A stretch of DNA of 64,000 nucleotides from Streptomyces cavernae (GTDB taxonomy: Bacteria > Actinomycetota > Actinomycetes > Streptomycetales > Streptomycetaceae): positions 1 to 64,000 of the forward strand of contig NZ_RPDJ01000027.1 in assembly GCF_004023625.1 (NCBI RefSeq), given 5' to 3'. Numbering within the stretch: the stretch's first letter is position 1; each line of letters opens with the position of its first letter. Shown here one piece after another: positions 1 to 8,349 of the stretch. The translations under genes and the position numbers were made by a program. Below the pieces are notes generated by a model. It was not told the origin of the DNA. It was given only the letters and a program-made list of their open reading frames with translations, and did no database searches.

Positions 1-85
1 GGACCGCGGGCCGCCGAGCCGCCGGGCCGCCGGGCCGCCGGGGCCGCCGGGCCGCCGGGGCCGCCGGGCCGCCGGGGCCGCCGGG
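1..85. repeat. GC-only tandem repeat at the window edge
   Basis: About nine imperfect copies of a 9-10 bp unit (gggccgccg / ggggccgccg) lie head to tail up to base 85. On the plus strand, the frame beginning at base 3 reads Gly-Pro-Pro/Ala-rich codons and ends at a TAA at 90-92. The repeat may therefore be the low-complexity 3' end of a gene that starts before the window. I cannot tell whether that frame is coding. Confidence 0.6.
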
Positions 86-292
86 ATCGTAAGGACGGTG
101 TGGGCTTGCCGTCGCGAACCGCATCGGGTTTCCCCTTCGCCGGGCTCAAGGAACACTCGCCGCGCTGAACTCCCGTGTCTCTTCTGTGACTTGGTCGGAG
201 TCAACTGGCGGCTTGGGGGAGCGCCGAGACTCCGGTACAACCGAGCGGTGAGCGCCCTGGTCACACGGCGCGCGGGGGACGGAGGCGGACGG

Positions 293-793
293 GTGCGGCG
301 GAGTTTGCTCGCGGTGGTGGGGGCGGTTGCCGGGGTGGCGTTGCTGAGCGGGTGCGGGGCGGAGATCCTTCCGCTGGCCGCCGTGCACCGGGATTCCGAC
401 GGGCATCTGAAGGCGCTGTTGCGGCCGTGCGGAGACGACCGCATCTACGGCCTCGGGCTGAGGGCCACACCGACCGACGAGGAGGCGGCCGACGCGGACC
501 CCGAGCGCAACTTCTCCGGCTGGGAGGCCCACGGTCAGCGGACTCTCACCGACGCCGACTTCCCGCTCTTCTCGCCGCCCGCCGCCTGGCGCAGCCGGCC
601 CGTTGGGGCACAGGAGCTGACGGAGGAGTACACCTACACCCTCGGCTTCGGCAAGGACGGGGAACCCTACTACTCCGGCCTGGTCAAGTTCCGGGCGGCC
701 GACATCGAGCGGCTCCGCCCGGGCCGGGTCTGGGCCGACGACCGGGCGATGACCCTCGGCGAGTTCGAGGAGCTCGCCGAGGACTCATGCTGA
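293..793 (+). CDS. putative exported lipoprotein, function unknown
   Basis: This is a protein of about 166 residues. The GTG at 293 is preferred because GGAGG lies 7 bases upstream and translation then starts with a textbook lipoprotein signal: Arg-Arg, a hydrophobic run, then the lipobox LLSGC near residue 20. Open frame continues upstream to 98 and another GTG sits at 248, but neither gives a proper signal peptide. The mature part has no motif I recognise; it reads as a small soluble domain with the segments GFGKDGEPYYSGLV and RLRPGRVWADD. It converges on cimA, with only 28 bases between the two stops. The role is unknown; membrane anchoring on the outer face is inferred from the lipobox. 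Confidence 0.75.
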   Translation: MRRSLLAVVGAVAGVALLSGCGAEILPLAAVHRDSDGHLKALLRPCGDDRIYGLGLRATPTDEEAADADPERNFSGWEAHGQRTLTDADFPLFSPPAAWRSRPVGAQELTEEYTYTLGFGKDGEPYYSGLVKFRAADIERLRPGRVWADDRAMTLGEFEELAEDSC

Positions 794-821
794 CCGCGCG
801 GGTGCCAGTGACCCGCGAGGG

Positions 822-2426
822 CTACTCCGCCGGTTCGACGCCCGCGCGCATCAGCCCGTACGTGTAGGCGTCCTCCAGCGCCTGCCACGAGGCCGCGATC
901 ACGTTGTCCGCCACGCCCACCGTCGACCACTCCCCCGCGCCGTCCGACGTGGAGATCAGCACCCGGGTCGTGGACTCCGTGCCGTGCTTGCCTTCCAGGA
1001 TGCGGACCTTGTAGTCGACGAGGTCCAGCTTGGCGAGCTGCGGGTAGATCTTCTCCAGGGCCACGCGCAGCGCGCGGTCGAGTGCGTTGACCGGGCCGTT
1101 GCCCTCGGCGGTGGCGACGATCCGCTCGCCCTTGGCGAAGAGCTTCACGGTGGCCTCGTTGGCGTGGCTGCCGTCGGGGCGGTCCTCGACGATCGCGCGC
1201 CAGGACTCCACCTCGAAGTATCTGCGGACCTTGCCCTCGACCTCGGCGCGCAGCAGCAGTTCGAAGGAGGCGTCCGCGGCCTCGTACGTGTAGCCCTTGA
1301 GTTCGCGTTCCTTGACCCGCTCGACGACGCGGCCGACCAGCTCCCGGTCGTCACCGAGCTCGACGCCAAGTTCCTTGCCCTTGAGCTCGATCGAGGCGCG
1401 ACCCGCCATGTCGGAGACGAGCATCCGCATGGTGTTGCCGACCAGTGCCGGGTCGGTGTGCTGGTACAGGTCCGGGTCGACCTTGATCGCGGAGGCGTGG
1501 AGGCCCGCCTTGTGCGCGAAGGCGGAAACACCCACATAGGGCTGGTGCGTGGACGGCGTGAGGTTGACGACCTCGGCGATGGCGTGCGAGATCCGCGTCA
1601 TCTCGCGCAGCTTGCCCTCGGGGAGGACCTTCTTGCCGTACTTCAGCTCCAGGGCCGCAACGACGGGGAAGAGGTTGGAGTTGCCGACGCGTTCGCCGTA
1701 GCCGTTGGCCGTGCACTGGACGTGGGTGGCGCCGGCGTCCACGGCGGCGAGGGTGTTGGCGACGGCGCAGCCCGTGTCGTCCTGGGCGTGGATGCCGAGC
1801 CGGGCACCGGTGTCCGCGAGGACGGTGCCGACGACCGCCTGCACCTGGGCGGGGAGCATGCCGCCGTTGGTGTCGCACAGGACGACCACGTCGGCGCCGG
1901 CCTCCGCGGCGGCGCGTACGACAGCCTTGGCGTACTCCGGATTGGCGCGGTAGCCGTCGAAGAAGTGCTCGCAGTCGACGAACACCCGGCGGCCCTGCTC
2001 GCGCAGGTAGGAGACGGTGTCGCGGACCATCTCGAGGTTCTCCTCGAGGGTCGTGCGCAGGGCGAGCTCGACGTGCCGGTCATGGGACTTGGCGACCAGG
2101 GTGATCACCTGGGCGCCGGAGTCGAGGAGGGCGCCCACCTGCGGGTCCTCGGCAGCCTTGCCGCCGGCGCGACGGGTGGCGCCGAAGGCGACGAGCTGGG
2201 CGTGCTTGAAGTCGATCTCCTGCCGGGCGCGGGCGAAGAACTCGGTGTCCCGGGGGTTGGCGCCGGGCCATCCGCCCTCGATGAAGCCGACGCCGAAGTC
2301 GTCCAGGTGCCGTGCGATGGCCAGCTTGTCCGCGACCGTGAGGTTGATGCCCTCGCGTTGCGCCCCGTCGCGCAGCGTCGTGTCGAAGACATGGAAAGAA
2401 TCGTCGAGTTCGCTGGTTTCCGTCAT
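822..2426 (-). CDS. cimA: (R)-citramalate synthase CimA
   Basis: CimA condenses pyruvate with acetyl-CoA to citramalate, the first step of a threonine-independent route to 2-oxobutyrate and isoleucine. At 534 residues it has the usual length of the CimA/LeuA2 type. The N-terminal HMGL-like TIM barrel carries the signature DTTLRDGAQREG around residues 15-26 and the metal-site motif HAQDDTGCAVANTLAA. The C-terminal third is a LeuA-type regulatory dimerisation domain (from about residue 395). The motif GWPGANPRDTEFF fits CimA rather than plain LeuA. ilvE and leuB lie upstream on the same strand. A hairpin with a T-tract lies about 110 bases before the start, suggesting attenuation. Isopropylmalate synthase is the main alternative, but I judge it less likely. 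Confidence 0.92.
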   Translation of the reverse strand: MTETSELDDSFHVFDTTLRDGAQREGINLTVADKLAIARHLDDFGVGFIEGGWPGANPRDTEFFARARQEIDFKHAQLVAFGATRRAGGKAAEDPQVGALLDSGAQVITLVAKSHDRHVELALRTTLEENLEMVRDTVSYLREQGRRVFVDCEHFFDGYRANPEYAKAVVRAAAEAGADVVVLCDTNGGMLPAQVQAVVGTVLADTGARLGIHAQDDTGCAVANTLAAVDAGATHVQCTANGYGERVGNSNLFPVVAALELKYGKKVLPEGKLREMTRISHAIAEVVNLTPSTHQPYVGVSAFAHKAGLHASAIKVDPDLYQHTDPALVGNTMRMLVSDMAGRASIELKGKELGVELGDDRELVGRVVERVKERELKGYTYEAADASFELLLRAEVEGKVRRYFEVESWRAIVEDRPDGSHANEATVKLFAKGERIVATAEGNGPVNALDRALRVALEKIYPQLAKLDLVDYKVRILEGKHGTESTTRVLISTSDGAGEWSTVGVADNVIAASWQALEDAYTYGLMRAGVEPAE

Positions 2427-2533
2427 GGGTGTTCGGCTCCTGTATTGGATCTCGGTCTACCGGAATGACCGGCTCCACCGTCCCCCATCATCCCTCGCGC
2501 TCCCTTTCCGGCTTGAGGTGGGCCAGAAAAGCG

Positions 2534-2558
2534 AAAAACCTCTCGCGGGTGCGAGAGG
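2534..2558 (-). terminator. candidate attenuator hairpin upstream of cimA
   Basis: On the minus strand a perfect 8-bp stem (cctctcgc / gcgagagg, loop accc, bases 2539-2558) is followed directly by five T residues (2534-2538). This is the form of an intrinsic terminator. It sits in the cimA 5' region, about 110 bases before the start codon, and is separate from two other hairpins just behind ilvE. A short minus-strand frame with an Ile-Val-Val run (atc gtc gtc) passes over it. That arrangement suggests leader-peptide attenuation, but no good ribosome site for the leader is visible. Confidence 0.55.
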
Positions 2559-2662
2559 TCTGCGCGCGGGTCGAGACGACGATGCCCGCCCGTACGTGGT
2601 CGTACGTGGCGGTCACTGCGGACCGGCGCGCCTGCTGCCAATAATCGTGGCGAACGAGAGCA

Positions 2663-2698
2663 CGGGGGCAGTCTGCCACAGGCGGCGGACTGCCCCCG
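2663..2698 (-). terminator. hairpin behind ilvE (distal)
   Basis: A perfect 11-bp inverted repeat (cgggggcagtc / gactgcccccg) encloses a 14-base loop. It lies 165 bases after the ilvE stop and probably acts as a second transcription stop for ilvE. There is no strong T-tract. Confidence 0.55.
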
Positions 2699-2791
2699 CG
2701 CACATCTCACGATGCGGGCGACGGGCTGACGGTGACGTGTGCCACAGTTGTTCAGCGGAGGTGGCTCTGTCCGTGGCAGGTCCTCGCACGA

Positions 2792-2829
2792 ACTGCCGGT
2801 CCCCCAAAGCTGGTTGGCGGACCGGCAGT
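2792..2829 (-). terminator. hairpin behind ilvE (proximal)
   Basis: A perfect 10-bp inverted repeat (actgccggtc / gaccggcagt) encloses an 18-base loop and begins 34 bases after the ilvE stop. It is the probable intrinsic terminator of ilvE. Confidence 0.5.
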
Positions 2830-2862
2830 CGACGCAGAGCGGGCACTCGGCCCAGGGCGGAC

Positions 2863-3951
2863 TCAGCCCAGGTCGTGCATCCAGCCGTGCTTGTCCTCGG
2901 CCGTGCCCCGCTGGATGTCCAGCAGTGCCTCGCGGAGCCTCAGGGTGACCTCGCCGGTGCCGCCGTCGGCGTGGCTCCACGCGGCGCCGGTGCGCTTGAC
3001 CGTTCCGACGGGGGTGATCACCGCGGCGGTGCCGCAGGCGAAGACCTCCGTGAGGCTGCCGTTCTCGGCGTCGCGCTGCCACTGATCGATGGAGATCCGG
3101 CCCTCCTCGGCGGTGTAGCCGAGGTCCCGGGCGACGGTCAGCAGCGAGTCACGCGTGACGCCTTCGAGGATGGAGCCGGTGAGCGAGGGGGTGACGAGAC
3201 GGTCGCCGTACACGAAGTACAGGTTCATACCGCCGAGTTCCTCGATCCACTTGTGCTCCACGGCGTCGAGGTAGCAGACCTGCTCGCAGCCCTGGGTGGC
3301 CGCCTCGGCCTGCGCGAGCAGCGACGCGGCGTAGTTGCCACCGGTCTTGGCGTCGCCCATGCCGCCGGGGACGGCACGGACCCGGTCCTCCGACAGCCAG
3401 ATGGACACCGGCTTGACGCCACCCGCGAAGTACGCGCCCGCCGGAGAGGCGATGACGAGGAAGAGGTACTCGTTGGCCGGCCGCACGCCCAGCCCGACCT
3501 CGGTGGCGATCATGAACGGGCGCAGGTAGAGGGACTCCTCGCCGCCGTGCGCGGGCACCCAGGCCTGGTCCTGCTTCACGAGCGCTTCGATGGCCTCGAT
3601 GAAGGTCTCCTCGGGCAGCTCCGGCATGGCGAGCCGGCGGGCGGACCGCTGGAAGCGCCGGGCGTTCATCTCCGGACGGAAGGTGGCGACCGTGCCGTCG
3701 GGGCGGCGGTAGGCCTTCAGCCCTTCGAAGATCTCCTGCGCGTAGTGCAGGGTCATGTTGGCGGGGTCGAGGGAGAGCGGGCCGTACGGAACGAGCTGAC
3801 CGTCGTGCCATCCGCGGCCCTCGGTCCACTTCACGGTCACCATGTGGTCGGTGAAGTGGCGGCCGAAGCCGGGGTTGGCGAGGATCGCCTCACGCTCCGC
3901 GTCGGAGAGCGGGTTGGCGGAGGGCTTGAGCTCGATCGTGGGCGTCGTCAT
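2863..3951 (-). CDS. ilvE: branched-chain amino acid aminotransferase IlvE
   Basis: This PLP enzyme transfers an amino group between glutamate and the 2-oxo acids of leucine, isoleucine and valine. The protein has 362 residues. The fold-type IV class II signature is clear: the PLP lysine is K202 in GDAKTGGNYA, followed by GCEQVCYLDAVEHKW and ELGGMNLYFV. The ATG at 3951 is chosen over the longer open frame because MTTPTIELKP is the normal family start and GAAGGA lies about 10 bases upstream. It sits between leuB and cimA on the same strand, with terminators on both sides, so it is probably transcribed alone. Confidence 0.95.
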   Translation of the reverse strand: MTTPTIELKPSANPLSDAEREAILANPGFGRHFTDHMVTVKWTEGRGWHDGQLVPYGPLSLDPANMTLHYAQEIFEGLKAYRRPDGTVATFRPEMNARRFQRSARRLAMPELPEETFIEAIEALVKQDQAWVPAHGGEESLYLRPFMIATEVGLGVRPANEYLFLVIASPAGAYFAGGVKPVSIWLSEDRVRAVPGGMGDAKTGGNYAASLLAQAEAATQGCEQVCYLDAVEHKWIEELGGMNLYFVYGDRLVTPSLTGSILEGVTRDSLLTVARDLGYTAEEGRISIDQWQRDAENGSLTEVFACGTAAVITPVGTVKRTGAAWSHADGGTGEVTLRLREALLDIQRGTAEDKHGWMHDLG

Positions 3952-4153
3952 CGTTGGTTTGTCCTTCACCGTGTGTTTGTGACGGGCCGCGCTCACGCCC
4001 GTACGGCCGGTGGCCGGTCATAGGACGTCCGAGCATTCCCTCATTCGGCGGCTCCGTGTCCGATTATCTCGCATGTCTCGTGACGGAGACCGGGGAAGAA
4101 AACGGTGTGAACCGCGGCCCATGGTTGATGGTGACACCCGGCGGAGCATAGGA

Positions 4154-4188
4154 GAAGCCGCCGGGTGCGGATGCGACCCGGCGGCTTC
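4154..4188 (-). terminator. terminator of leuB
   Basis: A perfect 13-bp stem (gaagccgccgggt / acccggcggcttc) with a 9-base loop lies 48 bases after the leuB stop, between leuB and ilvE. The rest of the 3952-4235 gap carries no gene I can support. A possible -10 box for ilvE (GATAAT on the minus strand, 4063-4068) has no matching -35. Confidence 0.65.
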
Positions 4189-4235
4189 CTCAGCAGCTTG
4201 TGAGAGCTTCCTGAGCAGGTGAGGAGCGCGGCGGG

Positions 4236-5276
4236 TCAGCCGGCTACTCGGGCGGCGAGCGCGTCGCCGATCTGGTCAGTGGTGCGGGCGGTGGTGCCGC
4301 GCTCCGCGAGGTCGGCGGAGACGGCCTCCTCGATGCGGACCGCCTCGGCCTCGTAGCCGAGGTGGCGCAGCAGGAGGGCGACGGACAGGACGGTGGCGCT
4401 GGGGTCGGCCTTGCCCTGGCCCGCGATGTCGGGCGCCGAGCCGTGCACGGGCTCGAACATCGACGGGAACTCACCGGAGGGGTTGATGTTGCCGGAGGCG
4501 GCGACGCCGATGCCGCCGGAGACGGCCGCGGCGAGGTCGGTGATGATGTCGCCGAAGAGGTTGTCGGTGACGATCACGTCGAACCGCTCGGGCTGCGTGA
4601 CGAGGTAGATCGTCGCCGCGTCGACGTGCATGTACTCGGTGGTGACCTCGGGGAACTCCTCGCCCACCTTGTTGAAGATCTCCGTCCACAGGTGGCCGGC
4701 GTGCACCAGCACGTTGTTCTTGTGGATGAGGGCGAGCTTCTTGCGGGGGCGGGCCTGGGCGCGGGCGTAGGCGTCACGCACGACGCGCTCGATGCCGAAG
4801 GCGGTGTTCAGCGAGACCTCGGTGGCGACCGCGTGCGGGGTGCCGGTACGGATGGTGCCGCCGTTGCCGGTGTAGGGGCCCTCGGTGCCCTCGCGGACGA
4901 CGACGAAATCGATCTCCGGCTGGCCGGCGAGCGGGGTGGCGACTCCCGGCAGCAGCTTCGACGGCCGCAGGTTGACGTGGTGGTCGAAGGCGAAGCGGAG
5001 CTTCAGCAGGAACCCGCGCTCCAGGACGCCGGACGGGACCGAGGGGTCGCCGATCGCGCCGAGCAGGATCGCGTCGTGCTTCTTCAGGGCGTCCAGGTCG
5101 GCGTCGGTGAGCGTCTCACCGGTGGCGTGGTAACGCTTGGCGCCGAAGTCGAACTCCTCGGTCTGCAGCTTCACGTCCTGCGGAAGGACGACGCCCAGGA
5201 CCTTGAGGCCCTGCGCCACGACCTCCTGGCCGATACCGTCACCGGGGATCACTGCGAGACTGATGGTTCGAGACAT
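4236..5276 (-). CDS. leuB: 3-isopropylmalate dehydrogenase LeuB
   Basis: LeuB catalyses the NAD-dependent oxidative decarboxylation of 3-isopropylmalate in leucine synthesis. The protein has 346 residues, the actinobacterial length. Visible motifs are the N-terminal IPGDGIGQEV, the substrate region REGTEGPYTGNGG, the metal-site segment VTDNLFGDIITDL and the nucleotide-binding C-terminal block MFEPVHGSAPDIAGQGKADP. The ATG at 5276 is chosen (MSRTISLAVIPGDG) because AAGGAG lies 12 bases upstream; an in-frame ATG further up would add an unconserved tail. It is read from its own upstream region, divergent from the phosphatase gene. Confidence 0.95.
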   Translation of the reverse strand: MSRTISLAVIPGDGIGQEVVAQGLKVLGVVLPQDVKLQTEEFDFGAKRYHATGETLTDADLDALKKHDAILLGAIGDPSVPSGVLERGFLLKLRFAFDHHVNLRPSKLLPGVATPLAGQPEIDFVVVREGTEGPYTGNGGTIRTGTPHAVATEVSLNTAFGIERVVRDAYARAQARPRKKLALIHKNNVLVHAGHLWTEIFNKVGEEFPEVTTEYMHVDAATIYLVTQPERFDVIVTDNLFGDIITDLAAAVSGGIGVAASGNINPSGEFPSMFEPVHGSAPDIAGQGKADPSATVLSVALLLRHLGYEAEAVRIEEAVSADLAERGTTARTTDQIGDALAARVAG

Positions 5277-5449
5277 GACGGCACCGTACTCCTTGTCCCA
5301 TGGGATGACATGCACCGTCCGGGATCTGGACACCGAGGTGTCGGCGGCACACCGCCCGGTGACCGCGAGGCCCGGAGGGCATCCATCCGTTGACCGGCGT
5401 TCACCCCTGCGTTTGCCCTGAGTTGGGAATCGCTGGGAAGTTCAACCAC

Positions 5450-7018
5450 ATGGAAACTCCCGATTTCGGCATTCCCGAGCAGCTCGTACGCCGGATGAGC
5501 ATGGCGGAACAGTACGAGTACCTGCGCGCCAGACTGTCCCGGCGCCGCACGCTGGTGACCGCGGGCGCGGTGGCGGGCGGGCTGCTGACCGGGTGCTCGG
5601 GGTCGGACTCGGCCGCCCGGGACCGGTCGCCGACGCCCTCCGCCACGGCGACGGGGCGGGTGCCCGGTTCCGCGGTCACCCCGTTCGGCCGCCATCTCGC
5701 CTTCGGGGCCGACCCGAAGACGCAGATGCGGATCTCCTGGCAGGTGCCGTTCGCGGTCAAGAAGCCTTTCGTCCGGGTGGGTCTGCGGCCCGAGGACCTG
5801 AGCAGGCGGATCGAGGCCGAGCTCCGTGACCTGCACACGCCGGGTGTGGAGGGGGTCCGGATGGCGTACGACCAGTACTACGTGCACGCGGCTCTGGACG
5901 GTCTCAAGCCGGGCACCACGTACTACTACGGCATCGGCCACGAGGGCTTCGACCCGGCGTCGCCCCGGCACCGGTCGACGATCGGCTCGTTCCGTACGGC
6001 CCCCGCGAGCCCGGAGCGGTTCGTGTTCACCGCCTTCGGCGACCAGGGCGTCAACCGCAACGCGCGCGCCACCGACAAGGTGCTGCTGCGTCAGAACCCG
6101 GCCTTCCACCTCCACGCCGGCGACATCTGCTACGCCAACCCCACCGGGCACGGCGAGAAGTCGGACCTGTTCGTCCCGGACCTGTGGGACTACTTCCTCA
6201 AGCAGACCGAGCCGGTGGCGAAGTCGGTGCCGTGGATGGTGACGACCGGGAACCACGACATGGAGGCCGTGTACTCGTCGGACGGCTACGGCGGCCAGCT
6301 GGCCCGCTTCTCGTTCCCGGACAGCGGCTTCGACCCGGGCGGGGCACCGGGCGTGTACTCGTTCGTCTACGGCAACGTCGGCGTGGTGGCGCTGGACGCG
6401 AACGACGTCTCCTACGAGATCCCCGCCAACCTGGGCTACACGGACGGGAGGCAGACGGCCTGGCTGGACCGCAGGCTCGGGGAACTGCGCGCGTCGGCAT
6501 CGGTGGACTTCATCGTCGCCTTCTTCCACCACTGCGCCTACTCGACGTCGAAGCACGCCTCCGACGGCGGTGTGCGCGACAAGTGGGTGCCGCTCTTCGC
6601 CAAGCACCAGGTGGACCTGGTGATCAACGGGCACAACCACGTGTACGAGCGGACCGACGCCGTCAAGGACGGCGGGGTGGGCAGGGCGGTGCCGGTCGGC
6701 GGGTCGACGGATCCGACGCGGGACGGGATCGTGTACGTCACGGCGGGCGGGGGCGGCAAGGACCTGTACGGCTTCCCCGACGGGGTGAAGGACAGCTACG
6801 AGAAACGTGTCCGCAACCACGACTCCGTCGAATCCTTCCACTGGACGAAGTCGCGGGACAAGAAGGAGGAGACCGTGGAGTGGTCCCGGGTGCGCTACAC
6901 CGGGTTCTCCCTCCTCTCGGTGGAGGCGGAGACCGGCGCGAAGGCACGCCTGAAGGTGTCGGCGCTCGCCTCGGACGGCGAGCGCGTCGATCACTTCGAG
7001 ATCAGGCGCGGCGCTTAG
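5450..7018 (+). CDS. exported purple-acid-phosphatase-like metallophosphoesterase
   Basis: This 522-residue protein has a twin-arginine signal (SRRRTLV near residue 30) that runs into a lipobox-like LLTGC, so it is probably exported folded and may be lipidated. A fibronectin-like purple acid phosphatase N-domain (about 75-180) is followed by the metallophosphoesterase core with all metal-ligand motifs: GDQG (near 198), HAGDICY (near 222), GNHD (near 267), FFHH (near 358) and GHNHVYERT (near 394). It should hydrolyse phosphate mono- or diesters outside the cell; the substrate is not evident. The ATG at 5450 has GGGAAG about 9 bases upstream. It stands alone, divergent from leuB. Confidence 0.88.
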   Translation: METPDFGIPEQLVRRMSMAEQYEYLRARLSRRRTLVTAGAVAGGLLTGCSGSDSAARDRSPTPSATATGRVPGSAVTPFGRHLAFGADPKTQMRISWQVPFAVKKPFVRVGLRPEDLSRRIEAELRDLHTPGVEGVRMAYDQYYVHAALDGLKPGTTYYYGIGHEGFDPASPRHRSTIGSFRTAPASPERFVFTAFGDQGVNRNARATDKVLLRQNPAFHLHAGDICYANPTGHGEKSDLFVPDLWDYFLKQTEPVAKSVPWMVTTGNHDMEAVYSSDGYGGQLARFSFPDSGFDPGGAPGVYSFVYGNVGVVALDANDVSYEIPANLGYTDGRQTAWLDRRLGELRASASVDFIVAFFHHCAYSTSKHASDGGVRDKWVPLFAKHQVDLVINGHNHVYERTDAVKDGGVGRAVPVGGSTDPTRDGIVYVTAGGGGKDLYGFPDGVKDSYEKRVRNHDSVESFHWTKSRDKKEETVEWSRVRYTGFSLLSVEAETGAKARLKVSALASDGERVDHFEIRRGA

Positions 7019-7135
7019 GGGGTGTCCCTGCGGGCCCCGACGGCGCCAACGATGCCTGTCGGGAACTGGTGCCGCAACAGGCAACGTTCGCCCCGGACGC
7101 CGCTCCTTGACGGGCAAATTGCCTGCCGCGGCACT

Positions 7136-7183
7136 AGCTCAGGAGTGCCCGGTCTCGCCAGCTCAGGAGTGCCCGGTCTCGCC
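7136..7183. repeat. 24-bp exact tandem duplication over the end of a small gene
   Basis: The sequence starting agctcaggagtgcccggtct (24 bases) occurs twice in direct succession (7136-7159 and 7160-7183). The second copy contains the last codons and stop of the small minus-strand gene at 7163-7297; the first lies just beyond that stop and repeats the same coding end. Confidence 0.9.
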
Positions 7184-7297
7184 GCCGTTGTCCCTGCGGT
7201 CGAGGGCGCGCTGGAGGGCGGCTGCGGCGTTCTTGCGGTCGGATTCGCTCGAACGGGAGATGTGACGGACTCGGCGGCGGACGGTCGTCTCGGCCAT
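7163..7297 (-). CDS. conserved 44-residue basic protein
   Basis: The short ORF begins MAETTVRRRVRHISRSSESD and ends LDRRDNGGETGHS. GAGGAG lies about 9 bases before the ATG. The pattern (basic start, then NAAAALQRALDRRDNGG) matches a small hypothetical protein I remember as widespread in Streptomyces; this is family memory, not a search result. No function is known. Its 3' end has been tandemly duplicated (7136-7183). The 7298-7675 stretch upstream holds no other gene I can support, only GC-rich DNA with a weak 8-bp stem at 7558-7583 that might end the next gene. Confidence 0.75.
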   Translation of the reverse strand: MAETTVRRRVRHISRSSESDRKNAAAALQRALDRRDNGGETGHS

Positions 7298-7675
7298 GAT
7301 GATCGACTCCTCGGCATCAGGGAGTACGGAAGGTGGGGGAAACGAGACGCCGGGTGGGGCGGGGAGCGGAGCCGCAGGGGTTGCCTGCCGGGGCCCGGCT
7401 CACGACCGCCATTCGCTTGATCGAGCGAGACGTTCGGCTCCTACAAAGCTAAGCGAGGACCGAGCATCTGTCTCCACGATTACTCGGACTTCCTACTATC
7501 TGAGACGGTCGATTGCATCACATGCGCCTGACCTGGGGAAACACTGTTTCGCGGAGGGCGGGCGCGCGCCGTTGTGCGCCCGCACCCAACGGGGCGGCAG
7601 GGGTGGTTTTCCGCCTCCTCCGAACCCACCCGAACCGTAAATGGTGGACGGGGCCCGAGGCCCGACCCTGCCCGG

Positions 7676-8215
7676 TCACAGCAGATCGCCGTCGCGCCAG
7701 TCGAACAGGAGCGGATGGGCCGGGTCCAGAGGGCCTGCGGAGCCGGGACGGACGAAGGTCGCACCCTCCTCCTCCGGCAGCGGCACCACCCCGGACGGAC
7801 CGAGGGCGGCGATCCCGCCGGGCCAGCGGTGCCAGCCCCGGGCCACGTACAGCAGGGCACCCTCGTCGGTGGCGGACAGGGCGCCGAGCACGTAGGCGCC
7901 GTCGAGCACCCGTTCCAGCGCGTCCATCACCCGTCCGCCGAGCCCGGTCCGCCGCACGTCCGGGCGGACCGCGACCCCCTCGACGTAGCCGGTGCGCAGC
8001 GAGCGCCCGGCGTGCCGTACGCGGCGCTGGACGACCGAGCCGTGGGCCGCCAGCCCCGCGTCGTCGTGGACGAGGGCGTGGACGCCGCCGAGGGTGTGGT
8101 CCCAGTCGTCGGCGCTGAAGTCGCCCTCGAAGGCGGCCTCCAGGAACGCGCGCACGGCACGGAGCTCGGCGGGGACGAGGTCGGCGGTGTGAGCGGTGCG
8201 CAGACGGGCGGTCAT
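7676..8215 (-). CDS. aminoglycoside 2'-N-acetyltransferase, AAC(2')-I type
   Basis: This 179-residue GNAT-fold acetyltransferase resembles the chromosomal AAC(2')-I enzymes of mycobacteria and Providencia along its full length. Shared blocks are GDFSADDWDHTLGGVHALV, the acetyl-CoA region GYVEGVAVRPDVRRTGLG, GAYVLGALSATDEGALLY, ARGWHRWPG and the C-terminal FDWRDGDLL. Such enzymes acetylate the 2'-amino group of gentamicin- or tobramycin-class drugs; in mycobacteria the gene is a normal chromosomal gene whose native role is debated. Base composition and codon use match its neighbours, so recent transfer is not indicated. Whether it confers resistance here cannot be read from the sequence. Confidence 0.85.
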   Translation of the reverse strand: MTARLRTAHTADLVPAELRAVRAFLEAAFEGDFSADDWDHTLGGVHALVHDDAGLAAHGSVVQRRVRHAGRSLRTGYVEGVAVRPDVRRTGLGGRVMDALERVLDGAYVLGALSATDEGALLYVARGWHRWPGGIAALGPSGVVPLPEEEGATFVRPGSAGPLDPAHPLLFDWRDGDLL

Positions 8216-8349
8216 CCGGTCAGTAAACCACCCGTCGACCTGAGCCCAGGAAGAGCAATCCGATGTATATCAGCGTCAAAGGCCTTGACAGCCCCCATGG
8301 GCCCCTACACCCTCACAATCATCCGATGACTCAACAGGAGGCTGACCCC

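Noticed and set aside
984..2468. 494-codon open frame opposite cimA
   Set aside because: It mirrors a clear enzyme gene; its Asp/Glu/Val/Leu-rich translation is the usual antisense product of GC-rich coding DNA, with no domain and no ribosome site.
3954..4151. Plus-strand small ORF in the ilvE-leuB gap
   Set aside because: No ribosome site, no recognisable sequence, and it runs through the ilvE upstream region and into the leuB terminator.
5249..7117. 622-codon open frame opposite the phosphatase gene
   Set aside because: It is the antisense shadow of a gene with intact metal motifs; Arg/Val/His-rich with no recognisable domain.
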